A stretch of 64,000 bases of DNA from G963701675 sp963701675 (GTDB lineage Bacteria; Planctomycetota; Planctomycetia; Gemmatales; Gemmataceae). The notes below the pieces were generated by a model. The model worked only from the letters and a program-made list of their open reading frames with translations, ran no database searches and had not been told where the DNA came from. Shown here piece after piece: positions 38,029 to 47,121 of this stretch. Where the stretch lies: the NCBI GenBank assembly GCA_963701675.1, contig OY969623.1:5022001-5086000 (forward strand), given 5' to 3'. Position numbers and translations under genes: made by a program. How positions within the stretch are numbered: position 1 is the first letter of the stretch; every line of letters begins with the position of its first letter.

Positions 38029-38826
38029 AAAGTCGCACCATGGCGCGGTACATGTCGATTCTAACCGGGGATTCCAGTGAGGTTGGCCGTCGCGAGCTCT
38101 AATTCAAGGGAACGCGACTCGGTCTTGGGGTGCCCGTTACACCTGACGAAACTTTAGCGGTTTAGGTGATGGTGTTAACTTTGCGACATTCGGAGACTGC
38201 CAACCTTGCAGTTTGAGTAACAACTAGTGTAAAATTGAACAGTTATTCTTACAAACTGAAAAGGGGCGAAACGGATGCGCATCGTGGATATAACCGAGGA
38301 GTAATCACTCATAAATGTCTAATCTGTAAAGCTTTAGAAGCGATAACTGGTTTGTGAAACTATTAACGAACAGCGCCAATGGATCAAACGGTCCAGGGTT
38401 TGCAATAGCAAACGACGCTTCGATTCGTAGCGGAGTTCCAGCGATGGAAACCTCAGCCACACGAATAAGGAATGGATCGAAGTAGCCGAACGGAAGCGGA
38501 AACCGGAACAGAACACCAATTTGCACCGCAACTTGCAATCTTGCCGAACCCGCTTCGTTGATGTCGGCCTCTAATGAGAGGTGATCAATGTTATCGACCA
38601 AAACCGGGGAAAGAATCGAAAGTTTTTTGTAACAATTATTAGTTTTTCTCGTCCTATAGGTAGATGAAGGCAGTTGCAGAAGTGTAAACAGGCCTGAGGT
38701 GAGACAGAGAGACACGGATTGGTGAGGCACGAGGTGTTGCTACCGCTTGGCAGGCGGGCGGCACCAGGGCAGTTGATACCGCAAACGGATAACTCGCGGC
38801 GTTTGGCGGTCAAAGGAGTGCAAACG
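38029..38826. other. long AT-rich region upstream of the sigma-70 gene
   Basis: About 800 bp. From about 38150 to 38700 the DNA is clearly richer in A and T than the surroundings. It holds two tiny frames on the + strand, one of 9 codons at 38275 (MRIVDITEE) and MSNL at about 38314, the latter after a Shine-Dalgarno-like GAGGAG, and an opposing 141-codon frame (38305-38730). It could be a regulatory leader or recently acquired DNA; I cannot identify a riboswitch or promoter with confidence. Confidence 0.4.
38305..38730 (-). CDS. doubtful 141-aa ORF in AT-rich region
   Basis: An open frame with balanced composition in its second part (SLEADINEAGSARLQVAVQI; FGYFDPFLIRVAEVSIAGTP) and low third-position GC compared with the genome. 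No signal peptide, no membrane helix, no family. No good Shine-Dalgarno before 38730. Could be real, a fragment of an acquired gene, or chance. Confidence 0.3.
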   Translation of the reverse strand: MPHQSVSLCLTSGLFTLLQLPSSTYRTRKTNNCYKKLSILSPVLVDNIDHLSLEADINEAGSARLQVAVQIGVLFRFPLPFGYFDPFLIRVAEVSIAGTPLRIEASFAIANPGPFDPLALFVNSFTNQLSLLKLYRLDIYE

Positions 38827-40494
38827 GTGAAAGGCTTCAAGAACCCCGTCATGGCGGAATTGACCACTCAACAAGCGCGGTTCGCACCGCCTCAGCGGCG
38901 GCTGGAACAGCTGGCGAGTGCCGAGCGGTTGCTCAGCGAGATCGAACCAGAAAAACACTATCCCTATTCCTACGTCTGCTTCCGAATCACGGAGTATCGT
39001 CCGGAATCTCATGCGGACGTCATGCTCTCCGGGGATGATCTAAAGGCGGACCTGTTTGTGTTTATCGAGGAACTGGCGCGTTCGATTCCGCCGGTGCCGG
39101 TTGAGATGGTCGGTGAGCCGGTTCTCAGTGTCGAAGACATGAGCAAGCGATTCAACGTGTCGACGAAGACCATCAATCGTTGGCGGCGGCGTGGCCTGGT
39201 CGGGCTGGCGGTGCTGAGCAAGGGTCGCCGGCAGGTTGGCTTTCTGCCGTCCCTCGTTGCCCCGTTTCTCGAGGCAAATCAGGTCCGCGTCGACCGTGGC
39301 GGCCGATTCTCTCAGCTTTCCCGGGCCGAGAAAGACGACATCGTGCGCCGGGCGAAGCGACTGGCCCGTGTTCCCGGCGGAACGCTGACGGAAATCAGCC
39401 GTCGAATCGCCCGTCGACTGAAGCGGTCGGCCGAAACGATCCGTTACACCATCAAGAATTACGATCGCCAACACCCCGCCGAGGCGTTGTTCCCCGCGGC
39501 GGCCGTGACGCTGAACACCGAAACGAAAGACGCGATCTTTAATTCCTACCGCCGAGGTATTCCCGTGGACACACTTGCGAAACAATATGGCCGAAATCGA
39601 ACGTCCGTCTATCGTGTGATTCACGAAGTACGGGCGCGTCGCCTTTTGGATCAACCTCTCGATTACATCTATCACGAGTCCTTTGACGACCGTGCGAAAG
39701 AAGCCGAGATCATGGGTCCCATGCCCGAGCAGGCAAAGTTTGACGAACAGCGGCGTAACATGCGACCGCCGAAGGATGTGTCGCCGGAAATGGCCCCGCT
39801 ATACGAAAGCCCGCTGTTGACGAAGCCCCAAGAGCAACACCTGTTTCGGAAGATGAATTTTCTGAAGCACAAGGCCGGCCTGCTTCGTGCCAAGCTCGAC
39901 CCGGCTCGGGCCAAGCCGCAACACCTGAAGCAGATCGAAGACTTGCAATTCCAGGCGAATGCCATCAAGAAGCGTCTGGTGAATTGCAACATGAGGCTGG
40001 CGGTGTCGGTTGCCAAGAAGCACGCACAACATGCGGACGCATTCTTTGAGATTCTCTCCGACAGCAATCTTTCGTTGATCCGGGCGGTCGAGAAGTTCGA
40101 TTATAGCCTCGGGTTCAAGTTCAGCACGTATGCGACATGGTCCATCATCAAAAACTTCGCACGCACGCTGCCCCAGGAGAAGCGTTATCGCGAACGTTAC
40201 GTCACAGGCCACGAGGATCTGTTCGATCTCTTCCCCGACAATCGCGGCGATGAGCACGAGCAATTGGTCGCAGCCGAGCAAAACGTGAACCGGGTCAACC
40301 GCCTCCTGGCGTACCTCGAACCCCGTGAACGGCAAATCGTCGAGATGCGTGCCGGATTGGATAGTTCGCAGGCGATGACCCTCGGACAGATCGGCGAACG
40401 CCTCGGCTTGACGAAAGAGCGAGTTCGCCAGATCAACGTGCAAGTCATCAACAAGCTGCGGAACATCGCTCGGCAGCAGAAGCTGGATCAATAA
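38827..40494 (+). CDS. sigma-70 family sigma factor with N-terminal helix-turn-helix modules
   Basis: 555 aa from GTG 38827, chosen for AAAGGAG 8-9 nt upstream; ATG 38851 is the alternative. A MerR-like winged helix (EDMSKRFNVSTKTINRWRRR) lies at about 103-125. It is followed by a segment like a DNA-invertase/Hin helix-turn-helix (VDTLAKQYGRNRTSVYRVIH) near 247-266. Region 2 is at about 384-445 (RLAVSVAKKHAQHADAFFEI; SLIRAVEKFDYSLGFKFSTY, ATWSI) and region 4 at 495-545 (LEPRERQIVEMRAGL; LGQIGERLGLTKERVRQINV). Region 3 is not recognisable between them. Region 2 is close to primary-sigma sequences, so it probably serves an RpoD-like or group 2/3 role. A terminator follows at 40523. Confidence 0.9.
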   Translation: MKGFKNPVMAELTTQQARFAPPQRRLEQLASAERLLSEIEPEKHYPYSYVCFRITEYRPESHADVMLSGDDLKADLFVFIEELARSIPPVPVEMVGEPVLSVEDMSKRFNVSTKTINRWRRRGLVGLAVLSKGRRQVGFLPSLVAPFLEANQVRVDRGGRFSQLSRAEKDDIVRRAKRLARVPGGTLTEISRRIARRLKRSAETIRYTIKNYDRQHPAEALFPAAAVTLNTETKDAIFNSYRRGIPVDTLAKQYGRNRTSVYRVIHEVRARRLLDQPLDYIYHESFDDRAKEAEIMGPMPEQAKFDEQRRNMRPPKDVSPEMAPLYESPLLTKPQEQHLFRKMNFLKHKAGLLRAKLDPARAKPQHLKQIEDLQFQANAIKKRLVNCNMRLAVSVAKKHAQHADAFFEILSDSNLSLIRAVEKFDYSLGFKFSTYATWSIIKNFARTLPQEKRYRERYVTGHEDLFDLFPDNRGDEHEQLVAAEQNVNRVNRLLAYLEPRERQIVEMRAGLDSSQAMTLGQIGERLGLTKERVRQINVQVINKLRNIARQQKLDQ

Positions 40495-40522
40495 AGAACG
40501 GGCGCGGCAATCGTCCGAAATG

Positions 40523-40557
40523 AGGCTCCTTCCAATGCGGAGGGAGCCTTTCCTTTT
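40523..40557 (+). terminator. rho-independent terminator of the sigma-70 gene
   Basis: GGCTCCTTCC-AATGC-GGAGGGAGCC forms a 10-bp stem followed by TTTCCTTTT, 29 nt after the sigma gene's stop. It lies just below the end of the convergent GT2 gene frame. Confidence 0.8.
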
Positions 40558-40644
40558 AGATGGGCTTCATGAGGCGGGCACCCATACCAAGCATGCTCAG
40601 GAAGAAGCTCCCGAACACCGTTTGCGCTCCGAGCACCATCAGCG

Positions 40645-41781
40645 TCAGGCCCCATATCGCGTACCGGAGAGTTGCGGTGACCTCGAGGGCGCCAGGTCCT
40701 GCCCGAGCCATTGAACCACAAGGGCCAGGTTGAAAATAAGGCCGACGATCAGGAGTCCGAAGCCGGCGAGTAACCCACGTTCCAGATTGACCACGCGAAA
40801 GATGCCGGCGGAAAACGTCGTCGCGGGAAGAATTCCGCTTCTCCACCCAAAGATCTTCGCAAACGCCCCAAGCCATAGCGTCTGGTAGCCAAGGATGGTG
40901 CATAGTGACCCGAACAGCATCGTGTGAACGTCCAGTCCGATGCTGCCGACCACTTGTTTGCCGGGAGTGAGCCAGGCCATCAAGCCAAAGCCGACCGTGA
41001 GCAAAAGTCCGGCGGGGACAAGGTAGAGCCACGTCGGACAGAGGAGCAGAAGGAACCGCAGATGCCGCCAGCCGTCGCGGAAGCTTCGCAAGTGCGGCGC
41101 GCGATCGCGGCCGTCCGGGTGCAGAACGATGGGAACTTCGCTGATTTTCTGCTTATTGAGCGATGCCTTCACCACCATTTCGCTGGCGAACTCCATGCCC
41201 GGCGTATTGAGGCCAAGGCGCTGGTATGAGTTCTTCCGAAACGCGCGAAGTCCACAATGTGCGTCACGAATCGGCGTGCGAAAAAACAGGTTCAGGATAC
41301 CGGACAGGATGGGATTGCCGACGTAGCGATGCAGCCAGGGCATGGCCCCTTGGCGGATGCCGCCCCGAAACCGATTGCCCATCACCAGGTCATCTCCCCA
41401 GCGCAGGCGGTTCAGGAACTCCCATAGCCGGCTGAAGTCGTACGAGTCATCGGCATCGCCCATGACCACGTACCGTCCGCGCGCCGCGGAGATACCGGCC
41501 TGGAGTGCAGCGCCGTAACCTTTGTCAACCGCGTTGACGACGCGCACTCCGTGGCTTCGGGCGATCTCCTGCGAGCCATCGGTGCTGCCGTTGTCCGCAA
41601 CCACCACTTCGCCGGTGACTTCCATCGCGGCCAGCGCACGCAGGGCCTTCTCGACGCAAACGCCGACGGTTTTTGCTTCGTTCAAGCACGGCATGACGAT
41701 GGACAACTCGATGTCGTCGTCATCGTTTGCCGTGTCGAGTCGTTTTGGGGCAGAAAGAGTTGCTTGCATCCATGAATCCAC
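40645..41781 (-). CDS. family 2 glycosyltransferase, polyprenyl-phosphate sugar type, C-terminal frameshift
   Basis: 378 aa as read. GT-A domain: LSIVMPCLNEAKTVGVCVEK at the start, VVADNGSTDGS, the DxD region GDADDSYDFS and a metal-binding NRFRGG. Later membrane helices (RFLLLLCPTWLYLVPAG; LLAGFGLLIVGLIFNLALVV) match bacterial dolichol-phosphate-glucose/mannose-type synthases. At 40687-40689 a GGG (CCC on the coding strand) breaks the frame; a fourth base would continue as LEVTATLRYAIWGLTLMVLG and QTVFGSFFLSMLGMG to a stop at about 40556, adding the last membrane helix. The gene probably makes a lipid-linked sugar for the neighbouring GT-C-like proteins. Confidence 0.88.
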   Translation of the reverse strand: MDSWMQATLSAPKRLDTANDDDDIELSIVMPCLNEAKTVGVCVEKALRALAAMEVTGEVVVADNGSTDGSQEIARSHGVRVVNAVDKGYGAALQAGISAARGRYVVMGDADDSYDFSRLWEFLNRLRWGDDLVMGNRFRGGIRQGAMPWLHRYVGNPILSGILNLFFRTPIRDAHCGLRAFRKNSYQRLGLNTPGMEFASEMVVKASLNKQKISEVPIVLHPDGRDRAPHLRSFRDGWRHLRFLLLLCPTWLYLVPAGLLLTVGFGLMAWLTPGKQVVGSIGLDVHTMLFGSLCTILGYQTLWLGAFAKIFGWRSGILPATTFSAGIFRVVNLERGLLAGFGLLIVGLIFNLALVVQWLGQDLAPSRSPQLSGTRYGA

Positions 41782-41826
41782 GGTGTTAGTCGTTCAAACA
41801 TAAGTCACATCGGGCGTCCACGCAAC

Positions 41827-43512
41827 CTACTTCGCGGCGGGAATTGTCTGCTCCATCAGATACGGCTCAAGCTCTATGCGGTTTTCGCCTACGGATAGCA
41901 ACCACGCTTTTCGGTCGGCAAAGTGGCGGCACAGAATTCGATTGGCGTCATCGCCCATGTCGCGTGCCCATACGACCTTGGCACCTTCAATGTCGGCGCG
42001 ATTGTAAACCCATTCTTCGGTGCAATCGTGACCGGTTCCGTACCGGACAAATACGAGATGGCGATTGCCGTCGGCTTCGAGTTCGCGCCGCATTCCGGCA
42101 CGCTGTCGGTGCCACGAATTCTCGGAAGCTCCCGTGATTTCGCCCAGCGCGATCAACGTGAGTGCCGCATAGACAACCGGCACGGCTCTTACGAAAACAC
42201 GACCGATTGGCTTGTTATCCCATCGCCAGAGACGTGCGTACCGGAAACCTTGGACGACGAGTGCAAACAGCGGCACCGTCAGCGGAGCGGCATAATGCGG
42301 CTGAAACCATGTCGTTGCCGAGAGCGCGAGCAACACGCACCCGCAACCTATGGAGGCGAATCGCAGCCAGCGATTCTGAACGATCCACGGCAAGGCGACC
42401 AACGGCACGACCAGTGATATGCCGAGGAAAAAGCTCGCGAATTCGCTCAGGCGTGTGCCCAAATCGCGCGCGTAGCCTTCCAAAGACCGCTTGGCAAGAT
42501 AACGATCTCCTGCCCAACGAGTTTGATAGTCTTCTATGACAGCGTGATGATATGCCGGCGCCGGTTGTGGTGATTGCCAAATAAAGGTCGGCACGACGGC
42601 GTAGGTCGCCGCACTTTCCTGGTACGCCAGGCGGAGTGGGTTGCCGGTAAGGCGGAAGTTGTAGTATGCCATCGCACCGACCGTACATGCGAGCGTCAGC
42701 ACAAGCGGCATGGCGATGCGCACCACGGCGGCGACGCCGAGCTGCCGGCCCGTCTTAATTGCCCACGCCAGAAGAACGACGACAATTGGAAGACTTAGAG
42801 CCAGCCCCTCGTACGGTCGGCTAATGGCAAGCACGCTCAGACCGATTCCCAGAAGCAAAGACGACGAAATCCGTGGCTGCGAGACGATTCGCGGGACAGC
42901 ACCAAATGCAAGCGCACCGCCGAGCATCGCGACGGCGCCGCCCCAATAGCTCTGGGTCCAGTAACCTTGTTGTCCGGCCCAACTGCCGAGAAGGCCGACT
43001 CGAAGGGTGCACAACAACGCGCCCCACAACGCCCACCGCGGCGGCAAGTACGCTTGAAGCATCACGCAGACAGCCGCCGAGGCCAGTCCGAAACTCAGCC
43101 AAACGCCTGTAATCGCCTCGCCAGTCAGGCGCTGGCCAAGGGCCAGGAACAATCCCTGGCCGGGAGGATAGATGGAACAGTAAGTCGGCCGAACATTGAC
43201 ATGGAACGTTTCGAAGAACACCCAGTGCGGATGCTCAGGGTTGGTAATTCGGCCGGCGGTAAAGGTATCGGCGGCCAGTAGGTAACTGAACTCATCGTGA
43301 ATCCGGGCTTCCGGCAAGGCGCCCGCGACGGAAACGGCAAGACTCATACCGGCCCCGATGGCGCCGGTAGCGATAACGGAAGCCCAGCGGCGATCGGCAA
43401 AGCGCGTGAATGCCCGGCGCGATCTGCGGAACCAAGCCGGCGCGTGCCGTTTAATCAACCATGTGACGGCGAGCGCAAGCAACAGAATGGGGAGTTCGAG
43501 GCGATTGACCAT
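41827..43512 (-). CDS. polytopic GT-C-like membrane protein
   Basis: 561 aa from ATG 43512 (MVNRLELPILLLALAVTWLI). About ten predicted transmembrane helices. An early periplasmic loop has the acidic motif RIHDEFSYLLAADTF, like the DE site of lipid-linked-sugar transferases (ArnT/PMT group), then YPPGQGLFLALGQRL. The C-terminal 150 residues are soluble (GRDMGDDAN-like loops). It is divergent from the methyltransferase gene at 43633 across a 120-bp gap that should hold both promoters. Sugar donor and acceptor are unknown. Confidence 0.75.
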   Translation of the reverse strand: MVNRLELPILLLALAVTWLIKRHAPAWFRRSRRAFTRFADRRWASVIATGAIGAGMSLAVSVAGALPEARIHDEFSYLLAADTFTAGRITNPEHPHWVFFETFHVNVRPTYCSIYPPGQGLFLALGQRLTGEAITGVWLSFGLASAAVCVMLQAYLPPRWALWGALLCTLRVGLLGSWAGQQGYWTQSYWGGAVAMLGGALAFGAVPRIVSQPRISSSLLLGIGLSVLAISRPYEGLALSLPIVVVLLAWAIKTGRQLGVAAVVRIAMPLVLTLACTVGAMAYYNFRLTGNPLRLAYQESAATYAVVPTFIWQSPQPAPAYHHAVIEDYQTRWAGDRYLAKRSLEGYARDLGTRLSEFASFFLGISLVVPLVALPWIVQNRWLRFASIGCGCVLLALSATTWFQPHYAAPLTVPLFALVVQGFRYARLWRWDNKPIGRVFVRAVPVVYAALTLIALGEITGASENSWHRQRAGMRRELEADGNRHLVFVRYGTGHDCTEEWVYNRADIEGAKVVWARDMGDDANRILCRHFADRKAWLLSVGENRIELEPYLMEQTIPAAK

Positions 43513-43632
43513 TTCGTCATCGGCCGCTTGGTGTGCCGGACTCGCATGAGCTAGACTTTTGTACCGCTCAGTCCGGTCGCCGCGACCGGACACGTCGCTT
43601 ACCAAGCATAGGTCGAAAGAAGTGCATCGCTA

Positions 43633-44508
43633 ATGACAACTGCTTTCTTGGCGAGCTCCGAGGCCGCAGCGCCGTGTGTAGATGTTTTCGACGATTCGCA
43701 CTATGCGTCGTCTTTCACACGAAAACTCTGGCGCACATTGCAACTGGGCCCTCGATACTACTTGTTCGATTTGCCGCGGTATTTTGCTGGTCGACGAGCG
43801 CTTGGCTTGCCGGGTTGGGACCTGGCGGCCTTCACGAACCCGTTGCGGGAATTCCGCCGGCGCACGCTGAACGCCGCTCCGCTTCCGGTGGGCTATGTCG
43901 ACGCGATTCAACGCCTAGGTGATGCCGGTGTTCGCCTCACGATACCACGCGGCCGGCTTGAGGCGTTGCTCGGCGCCTGGTGGTCCGTGCGCGACATCGG
44001 TGGAGATGTGATGGAATGCGGCGCCTATCGGGGCGCGACGTCACTCTTGATCGGCCTGCTCGGGCACATGAACGGCATTTCGCAAAAGATCTTCTTGCTC
44101 GACACCCTCAATGGGATGCCGCCGACGTCGACCTTCGATTCGGCGCGTTCGCCGGGCGAGTTCAAGCCTGACGAGAATCAGGTCGAATGCATCGTTCGGC
44201 AGGCGAGTGCCCTCGGCATCGCTTCCCGGATTGAAATCCATCAGGGACTCTTCGCCGACACCTTCGCAAACCTCAGACACAATCCGCTCCGGCTGTCCTT
44301 CGTTCATGTCGACGCCAACATTTACGAAAGCACGTTGCAGGCGTGCCGGTTCGCCGTACCGCGCGTACAGCCCGGCGGCGCCGTGGTGTTCGACGACTAC
44401 AACGGGGTCTGCGATCTGGGCGCCCGCCTTGCGATTCAGCAGTACCTGGTCGGACGGTTGGAGTCGCTGGCGCCGTTGACGGGATCGTCGGAGTTGCTGC
44501 GGGTATAG
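43633..44508 (+). CDS. TylF/MycF-like SAM methyltransferase
   Basis: 291 aa. Features of the macrocin-O-methyltransferase group: an upstream helical region, MECGAYRGATSLLIGLLG (motif I), FLLDTLNGMPP, then LSFVHVDANIYESTLQACRF and VFDDYNGVCDLGARLAIQQY (metal-binding DD). These enzymes methylate sugar hydroxyls using SAM and Mg2+. First gene of a plus-strand run into GT2 and GT-C genes, consistent with O-methylated surface glycan. Confidence 0.85.
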   Translation: MTTAFLASSEAAAPCVDVFDDSHYASSFTRKLWRTLQLGPRYYLFDLPRYFAGRRALGLPGWDLAAFTNPLREFRRRTLNAAPLPVGYVDAIQRLGDAGVRLTIPRGRLEALLGAWWSVRDIGGDVMECGAYRGATSLLIGLLGHMNGISQKIFLLDTLNGMPPTSTFDSARSPGEFKPDENQVECIVRQASALGIASRIEIHQGLFADTFANLRHNPLRLSFVHVDANIYESTLQACRFAVPRVQPGGAVVFDDYNGVCDLGARLAIQQYLVGRLESLAPLTGSSELLRV

Positions 44509-44517
44509 GAGACGCCT

Positions 44518-45444
44518 ATGATGTCCGACCCATGGCTTTCCGTTGTAATGCCGACTTACAACGGGTCGCGGTTTCTCCGGACGACACTGACCAGCGTCGC
44601 ACAACAGGCCGACGACATCGAGGTGATCGCAGTAGACGACGGATCGACGGACGCCACGCTGGAAATCCTCGACTCCTTTCGCGCTCGCCTGCCCCTGCGC
44701 CTGGTTGCCAGAAATCACGCCGGTAACTGGGTGGCCAACACGAACCACGGGCTACAACTGTCGCGTGGCCGGTGGGTTAGTTTCCTCCATCAAGACGATC
44801 TGTGGATGGCTGGCCGGATTTCCACAGGTCGGGAGACGGTGCGTCGGCATCCAGATGCAGCGCTGATTGTACATCCCTGTTGGTTTCTGGATGAGCGGGG
44901 AAGGCGCCTCGGCCGCTGGAATTGCCCCCTTCGATCCGGAATGCAGTCGCCGGCGACAATGGTCGATCGACTGCTCGTGCAGAACTTCATCGGCATGCCC
45001 GCGCCGGTATTTCGGCGAGATGTGGCGAAGCACGTCGGCGGACTCGACGAGTCGCTCTGGTACACCGCCGACTGGGACTTCTGGCTCAAGCTCGCCGCGA
45101 CGGGGCCGACGATTTACGTCCCGAAGCCTCTCGCGGGCTTTCGTATTCATCGGTATTCACAAACGACTTGTCGAGCGGGCCGTTCGCAGGAGATCCAGCA
45201 GCAGATTCAAATCGTTCTAGATCGACATCTCAATGGATCACCGGAGAGCGTGCGCACCGCAGCCGAGTTTTCGATGGAGCTCAATGCCCAACTCGCTGCG
45301 TCGGCTCACGGCGGACGATCCGATTGGCGACGCGTGGCGTTGGGCTTTGCCGCACTCGGCTCCACAGGCTGGCAGCGTTTCCTGCGCGACTCTCGAATTA
45401 CCGAGCGAATCTGCGCACGCCTGCGCGCGAGGTTGTGGCAATGA
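44518..45444 (+). CDS. family 2 glycosyltransferase
   Basis: 308 aa, GT-A fold: LSVVMPTYNGSRFLRTTLTS at the start, VIAVDDGSTDATLEILDSF, GRWVSFLHQDDLWM with the metal-binding DD, and YTADWDFWLKLAATGPTIYV toward the end. No membrane segment. Its stop overlaps the next gene's ATG (ATGA at 45441), so translation is coupled. Probably adds a sugar to a cell-surface polymer. Confidence 0.88.
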   Translation: MMSDPWLSVVMPTYNGSRFLRTTLTSVAQQADDIEVIAVDDGSTDATLEILDSFRARLPLRLVARNHAGNWVANTNHGLQLSRGRWVSFLHQDDLWMAGRISTGRETVRRHPDAALIVHPCWFLDERGRRLGRWNCPLRSGMQSPATMVDRLLVQNFIGMPAPVFRRDVAKHVGGLDESLWYTADWDFWLKLAATGPTIYVPKPLAGFRIHRYSQTTCRAGRSQEIQQQIQIVLDRHLNGSPESVRTAAEFSMELNAQLAASAHGGRSDWRRVALGFAALGSTGWQRFLRDSRITERICARLRARLWQ

Positions 45445-46916
45445 TCCAACTCGCACCGGGAGCCGTCAACGCGCCAGCATTGGATCCAGTGCTACCTGAG
45501 GACGGCCGCGGTCGAACGGTCAAGCCGTACGTCATCGGGATTGCGGCGTGCGCGGCGGCGTTGGTCCTGCACGGGTATCCGATCGTGCACCCATTTCTAT
45601 TTGATGATGATTTCGCTTTGGTGCGCGACTCCTGGACCTGGTCGGACACGGTGCAAAACCTGTGGCGACCGTGGAATGAGCACGCCATGCCCTTAGGACG
45701 GCTGAGTACATGGTTACTGGTTCAAATTGCCGACGAACCAACGCAGCTTCCTCTCGTAGCCGCGCTGCAAGGTCCGTTGGCGGTGCTCGCCGGGATGTGT
45801 CTTGTTTACATCTTCGTTCGCCGAGAACTCGGTCATCCACTCTATGGCTTGACGGCGATGATCTTGTTCGGCGTGACGCTGAAATATAACGAGGCGGTAC
45901 GCTGGTTCGCTGCGAGCTTCGCACTGTTGGCTCTCGATACGACGTTGTTGGCGCTGCTTGCAGCGCAGCGATGGCGTCGAACCGGAAGAGCATTCGACGG
46001 CGTGTTGTGCGTGATGTGGTGTGCACTGGCGCCTGGATGGTTCGCGGTCGGTGTTCTGGCTGGGCCGCTGTGTTGCATTTACCTTTTCTCCCGTCGGCGA
46101 TTCGTTTGGCTGGCGCCGCTGATTGGGACGATGGCATTCACGACCGTGAGCCTGTCGCAGAACTACCACGCGATTCATCATGCCGAGCATTTTCAGGGGC
46201 GGACCGCGGCGGAGGCTTTTCAACCGTTGCTCGGAGTTCTTCTCACCGCACGCATCATGGTGGACAACCTGGTGCTCGGATTCCGCACGTTTGGCGCAAC
46301 GGCTCCTATCCCGCTCGTCGTCGGGTTGTGCGTGTTCTTGGCGTTAACGGCTATGTGGTGGGGAAGGCGCGGCGTGCGCGTCGGAGTTCGGCCGCAGTTG
46401 ATTTGGTTGTCAGCGGCATTGCTCGTTTTGCCGTACCTGCTCGCGTTCAGTTTTCGCGCAGCCTGGCCGTACGAGCAAATGATGGTTGGGTGGACGCGTT
46501 ACAACCTTTTTCCGTTCCTGGGGCTTGTGTGGCTGGTATGTGCCGGCTTGCCCAGCCGGCAGGGCACACTTTTTCAACTGAATCACGCCGGGCTTACCCG
46601 ACGCCAGTGTGTCGGCCTGTTGGCAGTGATTGGCCTGTTGTTGCTCCTGCAATTGCCTTCAAGTCTGGTGGGCGGCCATGTCCGTGACGGCGCGCAGTCG
46701 GAACAGATGGCGTGTCTCCGCCGTATCGCCGCGGTCGACAGGCGCTGCCGTGAGTTGGGAATCTCCGCGCATGATGCGCGCGGGGCATTGGGAACACTCG
46801 TCATTCCTTATAGCGGCGATCCGTCGCCACGGATTAACGGATGGGAGCTCCTACGCGGGAGCCAATCGCCCCGCCCTATTTCGGCAGCCGACGCTCGGTC
46901 ACTACTTTTGCCCTAG
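45441..46916 (+). CDS. polytopic membrane protein, GT-C-like
   Basis: 491 aa with about eleven predicted helices. An early loop contains FLFDDDFALVRDSW, an acidic site like those of lipid-linked glycosyltransferases, then NLWRPWNEHAMPLGRLSTWL. The C-terminus is a short soluble tail (RRIAAVDRRCRELGIS). It overlaps the GT2 gene by 4 nt. A 205-bp gap follows before the next gene of the run. Specific substrate unknown. Confidence 0.7.
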   Translation: MIQLAPGAVNAPALDPVLPEDGRGRTVKPYVIGIAACAAALVLHGYPIVHPFLFDDDFALVRDSWTWSDTVQNLWRPWNEHAMPLGRLSTWLLVQIADEPTQLPLVAALQGPLAVLAGMCLVYIFVRRELGHPLYGLTAMILFGVTLKYNEAVRWFAASFALLALDTTLLALLAAQRWRRTGRAFDGVLCVMWCALAPGWFAVGVLAGPLCCIYLFSRRRFVWLAPLIGTMAFTTVSLSQNYHAIHHAEHFQGRTAAEAFQPLLGVLLTARIMVDNLVLGFRTFGATAPIPLVVGLCVFLALTAMWWGRRGVRVGVRPQLIWLSAALLVLPYLLAFSFRAAWPYEQMMVGWTRYNLFPFLGLVWLVCAGLPSRQGTLFQLNHAGLTRRQCVGLLAVIGLLLLLQLPSSLVGGHVRDGAQSEQMACLRRIAAVDRRCRELGISAHDARGALGTLVIPYSGDPSPRINGWELLRGSQSPRPISAADARSLLLP

Positions 46917-47121
46917 AAGAAGCACTCCTCGCATTCTTGCCTAAACGGCCTAATTAACCGACCTTCGGACCTCCGCCACCATGTCGGATTGACACGATTG
47001 GCGCGAATCATATCGTCCCGGCTCCGCGTGTTCTGACAAATCGGATGCAAAGTGAAAGCGGCATCTTCCCTCCAATGGAGGGAAAGCGAAAGGGGCCGTC
47101 ATTCGTACATTCGCATCGAAT

